Shown: in pieces, positions 58,799-64,000 of the stretch
Numbering within the stretch: the stretch's first letter is position 1
Layout: the number at the start of each line of letters is the position of its first letter
Assembly: GCF_018968705.1 (NCBI RefSeq)
Contig: NZ_CP076668.1
Location: 5,529,001-5,593,000, forward strand
Length of the DNA stretch: 64,000 nt
Direction: 5' to 3'
Origin: Pseudomonas lijiangensis
GTDB taxonomy: Bacteria; Pseudomonadota; Gammaproteobacteria; Pseudomonadales; Pseudomonadaceae
Position numbers and translations under genes: made by a program
The notes under the pieces: model-generated
What the model was told of the DNA's origin: nothing
The model's input: the letters and a program-made list of their open reading frames with translations, nothing else
Database searches by the model: none

Positions 58799-59656
58799 AT
58801 GCTCGCTCAACAACGCATCGACTATGAATATCGCCCCATGACCGCCGACGATGTCGGTCATGCCCACACCCTGTCCCTTGACCTGAAATGGCCGCACCGG
58901 CTGGAAGACTGGGCCATGCTGCAACGTGTCGCCCAGGGCTTTGTGGCGATCCATAACGGCAGGCTGATCGGCAGCGCCTTTGCCTGCCATCAGGGCGACT
59001 ATTCCACCATCGGGCTGGTGATTGTCAGCGACGACTATCAAGGCAAAGGCGTGGGCCGCAAGCTGATGGAAATGGCCGTGGGCAGCGTCGCACCGCGTAC
59101 CGCCATCCTCAACGCGACACTGGCTGGCGCGCCGTTGTACGCCAAGATGGGCTTTGTCAGTTTTGGCGAAGTCGAGCAACGTCAGGGGCAGGCGCAAGTA
59201 CCGTCCGTAACCCCATTGAAAGCAGGCGAACACTGCCGCCCGCTGAGCGATGCAGACAAGCCTCGCGTGCTGGAACTGGCCAATGCCGGCAGCGGCCTGG
59301 ATCGCACCGTCACCCTGGGCGATGCGCTCAACAATGTCGAACATGCCGTGGGCATCGAACGTGACGGCCAGCTTCAAGCCTTCGCCATCATGCGGCCTTT
59401 TGGTCGCGGCCTGTGCATCGGCCCGCTGATCGCCGAAGACGTCGAGCAAGCCAGACACCTCATCGAACAACTGCTGGCCAAGGTGCCTTATGCCTTTGTG
59501 CGCATCGATATTCCGGTGGACAGCGGCCTGCCGCAATGGCTGGAAGAAGCCGGCCTCAAGCGCGTGGACAGCGTGACCTGCATGAGCATGGGTGCCGTAC
59601 CGCAACCGTCACAGGGTGTTCGTCAGTTTGCCCTTATCACTCAGGCCATCGGCTAG
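58799..59656 (+). CDS. GNAT-family acetyltransferase with two lobes
   Basis: A 285-residue GNAT protein. The N-terminal domain has RPMTADDVGHAHTLSLDLKW and the acetyl-CoA loop LVIVSDDYQGKGVGRKLMEMA (Q/R-x-x-G-x-G/A). The second half (TPLKAGEHCRPLSDADK onward) has a GNAT_acetyltr_2-like C-terminal fold with AFAIMRPFGRGLCIGPLIAED. The start at 58799 follows GGAG; an in-frame extension upstream is non-homologous. It is divergent from the aldehyde dehydrogenase gene and in tandem with the cupin gene 21 bases on, so it probably belongs to the same catabolic block. Confidence 0.83.
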   Translation: MLAQQRIDYEYRPMTADDVGHAHTLSLDLKWPHRLEDWAMLQRVAQGFVAIHNGRLIGSAFACHQGDYSTIGLVIVSDDYQGKGVGRKLMEMAVGSVAPRTAILNATLAGAPLYAKMGFVSFGEVEQRQGQAQVPSVTPLKAGEHCRPLSDADKPRVLELANAGSGLDRTVTLGDALNNVEHAVGIERDGQLQAFAIMRPFGRGLCIGPLIAEDVEQARHLIEQLLAKVPYAFVRIDIPVDSGLPQWLEEAGLKRVDSVTCMSMGAVPQPSQGVRQFALITQAIG

Positions 59657-59677
59657 ATTCCAGGAGATTCAGCGCAC

Positions 59678-60391
59678 ATGTCACACCCAACCGCCTTGTT
59701 GCTGGCCCATGCCGATAACACCCCTGTCGACACCGAATTCACCTCCGGCCCGTTGAGCCCAAACGACCCGTTCGCCAGCCAGCGCCGCATCGCCTTCATC
59801 GATGACCAGGGCATTGCTGCCGGCCTGGTGAACCTCGGCGAATCGTTAAGCATGAAGCATTACCCCTACACCGAAATGCTGGTGGTACACCGTGGCGCAA
59901 TCACTTTGCGCTCGGGGCAAACCAGCATCACCGTCAGCCCTGGAGAAAGCGCCGTGATCGGGCGCGGTACCGACCTGCGCATTGAGGCACAGCCACACAG
60001 CATCTGGGCCTTTTGCGCCGCAACCCAGGCGAGCGGCCCGGACAAGCCCGGCATCACCCTGATCGAGCGTTACGCCCCGCTCACGCCGTCATCGCCACCG
60101 GAAGCCGGCATCCTGATCGGCACAGCCCCGCAATGTCGCAGCAACAACATCTTTGAAGATACAGCCAGCACCTTGCGCATCGGCGTCTGGGACTCGACCC
60201 CTTACGAACGCTTCGCACGCCCGCACAAGATCCACGAACTGATGCACCTGATCGAAGGCAGCGTTGACCTGCAACTGGACAACGGCCCGACCCTGAGCGT
60301 AAAGCCGGGCGATACCGTATTCGTCGCCCAGGGCGCACCATGCAAATGGACCAGTACTGTGTATGTACGCAAGTTTTATGCAGTGACCTGA
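59678..60391 (+). CDS. Bicupin protein
   Basis: A 237-residue protein with two cupin barrels. The first is around HYPYTEMLVVHRGAITLRSG (HxH...E pattern partly kept), the second around RPHKIHELMHLIEGSVDLQL and VKPGDTVFVAQGAPCKWTS, similar to DUF861/EutQ-like cupins. Small-molecule binding or an enzymatic role is possible. CAGGAG precedes the ATG. It follows the GNAT gene and is probably co-transcribed. A 9-of-10-bp inverted repeat lies after the stop. Confidence 0.8.
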   Translation: MSHPTALLLAHADNTPVDTEFTSGPLSPNDPFASQRRIAFIDDQGIAAGLVNLGESLSMKHYPYTEMLVVHRGAITLRSGQTSITVSPGESAVIGRGTDLRIEAQPHSIWAFCAATQASGPDKPGITLIERYAPLTPSSPPEAGILIGTAPQCRSNNIFEDTASTLRIGVWDSTPYERFARPHKIHELMHLIEGSVDLQLDNGPTLSVKPGDTVFVAQGAPCKWTSTVYVRKFYAVT

Positions 60392-60734
60392 CATTGAAAA
60401 CAGGCGCTCTTCACTTTCTTGAAGGGCGCTGCAACACTTCTGAAACAAAAAGACTTATTACTTTATTTCTTCAGAAAATTATTTTATCGGCTACCGCTTT
60501 TGTATTGCCCATGATACAAACCCTGCCGTGGATAGAGTGATGCTGAGTATTCGTATCAGTATCGGCACAGGGAAATGTGCATGTTTTATTGCCCGCTGGT
60601 TACCCCGCACTCTTCTCGTCTCTGAATCCATACCTGAAACATATGAAAACCCGGCATGACGGCGGGCCATCGCTTTATTTTCATACGCAAAAACAACAAG
60701 AAGTTGACACTTTTACTCAAGGAGCTTTACTGCT
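60392..60734. other. Gap after the cupin gene
   Basis: 343 bases without a convincing gene. At 60404-60429 there is an imperfect hairpin gcgctcttca / tgaagggcgc that may terminate the cupin transcript. 60440-60500 and 60680-60725 are A/T-rich; the latter precedes the next gene. Confidence 0.5.
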
Positions 60735-61181
60735 ATGAAATTTTCAAAACTGCTGTTGTCCTCTCTTGCACTGGCCACAATGACTGTCGCTGCAACCGCA
60801 CAGGCGGGTCCACCGGTTACTGTGACGTTCAAGAATCTGGGAACGGCTGCTGCGGAATACAAGGTTGTTTCTACCAATGAGCGATCGACCCAGTTGAACG
60901 CCAAGGAGACGATCGATGCCGTTGTCGCTGCCGGCGGCTCTGACACCTATGTTGTTCAAACCGCTTTGCCAGACTCAGGCTATGCCAGCGTTCGCTACGC
61001 CATCGGAACAAAGGTCTGTGTATTCTCAACAACCTTCATCAACGCCATTTCAACAGGTGGCGTGAAAGTCCCGAAATGGACCCGTACAGCGACGCCTAGC
61101 GGCGGCGCCGTCTGCACAGCAACCTCTAGCGTCACCAACCTGTCCACTTACGCCTGGTCTGCTGAATTCACAATGAAATAA
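60735..61181 (+). CDS. Small secreted hypothetical protein
   Basis: A 148-residue protein with a Sec signal peptide (LLLSSLALATMTVAATAQA). The mature part (GPPVTVTFKNLGTAAAEYKV ... TYAWSAEFTMK) is beta-rich and Thr/Val/Ser-rich with two Cys (in TKVCVF and GAVCTA), probably one disulfide. No known family was recognised. AAGGAG precedes the ATG at the ideal distance, so it is well expressed. A perfect hairpin follows. Confidence 0.78.
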   Translation: MKFSKLLLSSLALATMTVAATAQAGPPVTVTFKNLGTAAAEYKVVSTNERSTQLNAKETIDAVVAAGGSDTYVVQTALPDSGYASVRYAIGTKVCVFSTTFINAISTGGVKVPKWTRTATPSGGAVCTATSSVTNLSTYAWSAEFTMK

Positions 61182-61190
61182 GCCTGTACA

Positions 61191-61217
61191 CGTGTGCATC
61201 AGTGCCTGATGCACACG
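61191..61217. terminator. Perfect hairpin after the secreted protein
   Basis: 11-bp stem cgtgtgcatca / tgatgcacacg with a 5-base loop gtgcc. No T-run follows, so the role is a guess. Confidence 0.5.
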
Positions 61218-61307
61218 CTCCTGCGACAAAAACTAAAGCTTGCTCCTCTCATGCCGACACAGTGGCGATAGAACCATGGACAGGATCACCGCTGCGAGGA
61301 AGCACAT

Positions 61308-62030
61308 ATGATCGATACCAACTCCATCTCGTCTTTTCTTGCCAGCAACACGATCAAGACCGTCGCAAAAACGGCTTCCGTGGCCACGGCCAGTGTCGAT
61401 CCGAAAGCACTGTCTTCAAAAACAGAAAATTCGGACACTGCAACACTTTCAACCTTGGCCAAACAGCTGAATGACAGTGCCGCTCGCGCCGAATCTCGCG
61501 ACTCGACACTGGGCAGCAAAGAGCTGGGGAAATTGGCCACCAGCATCATTTATAAACTTGTTGGCCCCGAATACTCGGATAACCGAAAGATTCACGATGC
61601 CGAAGTTCCGGATACCGATGATCCCGAACTGCTGGAAAGAGCCAAGCAAGCGACACAATTCATGAATGGTACTGGCTCAAACCCTTTTGCCAGCTTGTCC
61701 CAGGATCAGTTGCGATTAGTCATTTACGATGAAAGTGGTGATTACACCATCAACGAGCGAAATGCAGCATTTTCCGAAAACCACGACCGTGAGCAAGTAT
61801 GGAAAAGGGCTATTGCCAAACAATACGTAGACGAATACAACGAAACCGGCAAGAGCACCAACACACTGGTCGAAATGCTCGCGCATTACAACGACCTGCC
61901 GCCGATAGAAAAAGCACAATACCCCAGTAACTATGTGGCCAACCTGACAGCGGGCGACAGTTCGGCTCTGGATATTTTCAATAGCGGGAAGAACAGCGCA
62001 GTCAACGTATCGGACAGTAAAGAAGTCTGA
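61308..62030 (+). CDS. Unrecognised Ser/Thr-rich protein
   Basis: A 240-residue protein with no signal peptide or membrane segment. The first 60 residues are rich in Ser, Thr and Ala (MIDTNSISSFLASNTIKTVA). A motif TATLSTLAKQLNDSAARAES follows, recalling the ITISMEGQARL motif of the protein at 25577-26047. The rest is acidic and helical (DDPELLERAKQATQF, LSQDQLRLVIYDESGDYTIN). Similar Pseudomonas proteins are known only as hypothetical. Composition is more A/T-rich than the neighbours, which might mean later transfer. GAGGA precedes the ATG. A type III effector role is not supported by a Hrp box. Confidence 0.72.
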   Translation: MIDTNSISSFLASNTIKTVAKTASVATASVDPKALSSKTENSDTATLSTLAKQLNDSAARAESRDSTLGSKELGKLATSIIYKLVGPEYSDNRKIHDAEVPDTDDPELLERAKQATQFMNGTGSNPFASLSQDQLRLVIYDESGDYTINERNAAFSENHDREQVWKRAIAKQYVDEYNETGKSTNTLVEMLAHYNDLPPIEKAQYPSNYVANLTAGDSSALDIFNSGKNSAVNVSDSKEV

Positions 62031-62158
62031 GCAGGCAATCACGTGTACAAGCACATTGCCTGTCCCCGTTTCATGTAGTGAACGTTAGCTAACGCTGGCA
62101 AACGGCATCCATCCCGTTTACGCTCTCGACTCAGCGCACGGGACGCGCAACTATGTGA

Positions 62159-62890
62159 ATGGATGCCATGCAAGAAAAACGCAACTCATACGAGCACTTC
62201 AGTGCCAATGAGGAAGACGCGGCGCATTACGTGCGACGCCACTCATCGAACTTTTCGACGTTCTACCGCAACCTGTTGGCCTTGCTCATATTCATGGCCC
62301 TGAGCAGCTACGGCGTACTCTATTACAGCGGTGTCTTGCGGCTGATCGCGAACAATTCCGCCTCGCCCCCGATTCACAAGGTCACGCAGACCACTGCCTC
62401 TACCGCGCCCGCTCAAACCTCACAACGCCCTCAACCGCTGGCCGATTGCATAGGCCCGGACAATCTCATCGACGAAGCCGTTGCAACCTGCCGCTTTGGA
62501 CAGTTCCCCCGGGCGACCCAAAACCATGAGGCCCAGGGCATGGTGTCCGACAGGTTCATGGCGCAATACATGGCCGACCAGCAAGCGCCACAAGCCGGAC
62601 GCGCCAGCGTGGAAAGCGTCGAATGGGCGACTGTGAACCAATGGGATAAAAAGCGCACCTACCGGGCGGTCTGGAGCATTACCGACAACCGCATCGAAGG
62701 CAGCAGCGTCTGCACCAACTGGCCCAGAGGCTCGATCGAATACCGCGAATGCCGAAAAGGCGCGAAGGTGTATTTCAGAGAGCAATGCAAAAGCTGGAGC
62801 CGGCAATGGGACCGAAGCCATGCCGGCTCAAGCAAGGCTGCGCAGCAACGTTATTGCAGCGCAGGTGAAGGGTTCAATCCGTTGGGGTGA
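62159..62890 (+). CDS. Single-pass membrane hypothetical protein
   Basis: A 243-residue protein with a cytoplasmic N-terminus (about 40 residues, YEHFSANEEDAAHYVRRHSS), one membrane segment (LLALLIFMALSSYGVLYYSG), and a polar C-terminal domain with about six Cys (DCIGPD, TCRFGQ, SVCTNW, YRECRKG, EQCKSW, RYCSAG). The Cys suggest disulfides in the periplasm. No known domain. Start may also be the ATG at 62168 (MQEKRNSY), as no strong ribosome-binding site is seen. Confidence 0.7.
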   Translation: MDAMQEKRNSYEHFSANEEDAAHYVRRHSSNFSTFYRNLLALLIFMALSSYGVLYYSGVLRLIANNSASPPIHKVTQTTASTAPAQTSQRPQPLADCIGPDNLIDEAVATCRFGQFPRATQNHEAQGMVSDRFMAQYMADQQAPQAGRASVESVEWATVNQWDKKRTYRAVWSITDNRIEGSSVCTNWPRGSIEYRECRKGAKVYFREQCKSWSRQWDRSHAGSSKAAQQRYCSAGEGFNPLG

Positions 62891-62909
62891 GCCCTGTTAT
62901 TGCGGCGTG

Positions 62910-63950
62910 TCAGGCTTTCAGCTTTCGTGAAAGGAAATCGCGAATGTACCCGGCAACCTCCGGAGCGTGGGTTTCCAGAGCGAAGTGTCCTGCGTCCAGA
63001 AGATGAACTTCGGCAGTCGGAATATCCTTACGATACGCCTCGGCTCCTGGCGGGATAAAGGCCGGATCATGCTTGCCCCAGACAGCCAGCAATGGCGGCT
63101 GGTGTTTGCGCAAATACTGCTGAAATGCCGGATAGGCTGCCACGTTGCTACGATAGTCGAGTATCAGATCGAGCTGAATCTCTTCCGCGCCCGGCCGCGC
63201 CATGTAAAGGATGTCCAGGTTATAGCCGTCCGGTGACAGTTTTCTCGGATCGGAGCCCGTTCCATATTGCCAGTCACGGATCGTTTCCGGCGATAACGAA
63301 GCACGGCATGCCTCACGATTGGCCGCCGTCGGTTCGCGCCAATAGGATTGCCAAGCCCCCCATTGATCGCTGAAGCCTTCCATGTAGGCATTTCCGTTCT
63401 GACTGATGATGGCCGTGACTTTTTCAGGATTGGCGACGGCAAGACGCAGGCCTGTGGGCGCGCCGTAATCGAAAATGTAGAGGCTGTATTTCTTCAGATC
63501 CAGAGCCTGGGTAAAGCCTTCGATTACCTTGTAGAGGTTTTCAAAGGTGTAATCAAACTGACCGCGCGGTGGTGCTTTGGTGTTACCGAAACCTGGCAGG
63601 TCTGGCGCGATCACGCGGTACTGACTTGCCAGCAACGGCATCAGGTTACGGAACATGTGGCTGGATGTCGGGAAGCCGTGCAACAGCAACAACACCGGCG
63701 CATCCTTGGGGCCGGCTTCGCGATAGAACACCTCGACCTCGCCAACCTTTTGTGTTTTGAACGTAATACGGAAGGCATCATCAACGGGCAAAGCGCTTTT
63801 TCTGGAAGCAGAACCTTGAGCGGTAGCTCCGGCAGCACCTGCCGCCGAAACGACAAGCGCCGAAGCAGCACCCACTGCCGATGCCATGAGGATTTTGCGC
63901 CGGCTGACATCCAGCGTGTCACTGCCCGTCCGGGAGTTGGAATGGTTCAT
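62910..63950 (-). CDS. Tat-exported alpha/beta hydrolase (epoxide hydrolase / haloalkane dehalogenase-like)
   Basis: A 346-residue alpha/beta hydrolase. The N-terminus has a twin-arginine signal (VSRRKILMASAVGAAS), so export is as a folded protein. The oxyanion segment LLLHGFPTSSHMFRN and the nucleophile region YIFDYGAPTG (Asp in the nucleophile elbow place) resemble epoxide hydrolases and dehalogenases rather than Ser esterases. The catalytic His is in LDAGHFALETH. Substrate unknown. The ATG at 63950 starts the signal. Convergent with the gene before it. Confidence 0.85.
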   Translation of the reverse strand: MNHSNSRTGSDTLDVSRRKILMASAVGAASALVVSAAGAAGATAQGSASRKSALPVDDAFRITFKTQKVGEVEVFYREAGPKDAPVLLLLHGFPTSSHMFRNLMPLLASQYRVIAPDLPGFGNTKAPPRGQFDYTFENLYKVIEGFTQALDLKKYSLYIFDYGAPTGLRLAVANPEKVTAIISQNGNAYMEGFSDQWGAWQSYWREPTAANREACRASLSPETIRDWQYGTGSDPRKLSPDGYNLDILYMARPGAEEIQLDLILDYRSNVAAYPAFQQYLRKHQPPLLAVWGKHDPAFIPPGAEAYRKDIPTAEVHLLDAGHFALETHAPEVAGYIRDFLSRKLKA

Positions 63951-64000
63951 GGTTAAACCTCAACAGAATGGAATTGAGGTCCATACTAGGCATTGCGTAA

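Noticed and set aside
61226..61307. Hrp box upstream of the Ser/Thr-rich gene (tagaacc ...)
   Set aside because: The sequence has agaacc rather than ggaacc, and no ccac at the required distance.

Overview
The window looks like chromosomal DNA of a fluorescent Pseudomonas, most likely of the P. syringae group. The evidence is gene content and order remembered from Pseudomonas genomes: serA beside a D-2-hydroxyglutarate dehydrogenase, the hacB-spu polyamine locus, the ssu/lsfA/tau sulfonate locus, and amgS-amgR-tex-thioesterase-gshA. GC-rich coding sequence and many Pseudomonas-type REP palindromes between genes agree with this. I saw no rRNA, tRNA or CRISPR array.

Layout. 1-6.7 kb: D-2-hydroxyglutarate dehydrogenase and serA (divergent, serine synthesis), then small housekeeping or unknown genes (DUF4399, an Fe(II)/2OG oxygenase, DUF2059, an alpha/beta hydrolase, a thioredoxin-like protein). 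6.76-7.93 kb: an intact IS110-family insertion sequence inserted inside a REP palindrome, with a readable candidate bridge RNA. 8.0-20.8 kb: hacB (acyl-homoserine-lactone acylase family), then the polyamine locus spuHGFEDCB on the minus strand with spuI divergent. This is a putrescine/spermidine ABC importer with a transaminase and two gamma-glutamylpolyamine synthetase-like proteins. 21-34 kb: a TetR regulator and the sulfonate region ssuF-B-C-A, lsfA, an OprD-type porin, a second sulfonate-binding protein and tauABC. It is interrupted by an unknown coiled-coil gene, an SDR remnant, an alcohol dehydrogenase and a WYL regulator. All import functions are kept, but ssuE, ssuD and tauD, the genes that release sulfite from the imported sulfonates, are missing from their usual places. 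34-43.5 kb: trmL, amgRS, tex, a thioesterase, gshA and a solitary AAA ATPase. 43.7-60.4 kb: a large catabolic cluster, mostly on the minus strand, with two aldehyde dehydrogenases, an ArgE-type deacylase, an HcnABC/opine-oxidase-like three-subunit dehydrogenase, a peptide/opine-type ABC importer, a PuuB-like amine oxidase and a HAD protein; a GNAT and a bicupin gene are divergent. 60.7-64 kb: three unrecognised genes (secreted, Ser/Thr-rich, single-pass membrane) and a Tat-exported alpha/beta hydrolase.

The clearest unusual items are (i) the IS110 element, whose predicted bridge-RNA guide segments match both halves of the REP it occupies, with an AG/CT core at both junctions; (ii) the selective absence of the three desulfonation genes; and (iii) the amine/opine-like catabolic cluster of unknown substrate. 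Functions come from recognisable motifs and remembered synteny; no database search was run.
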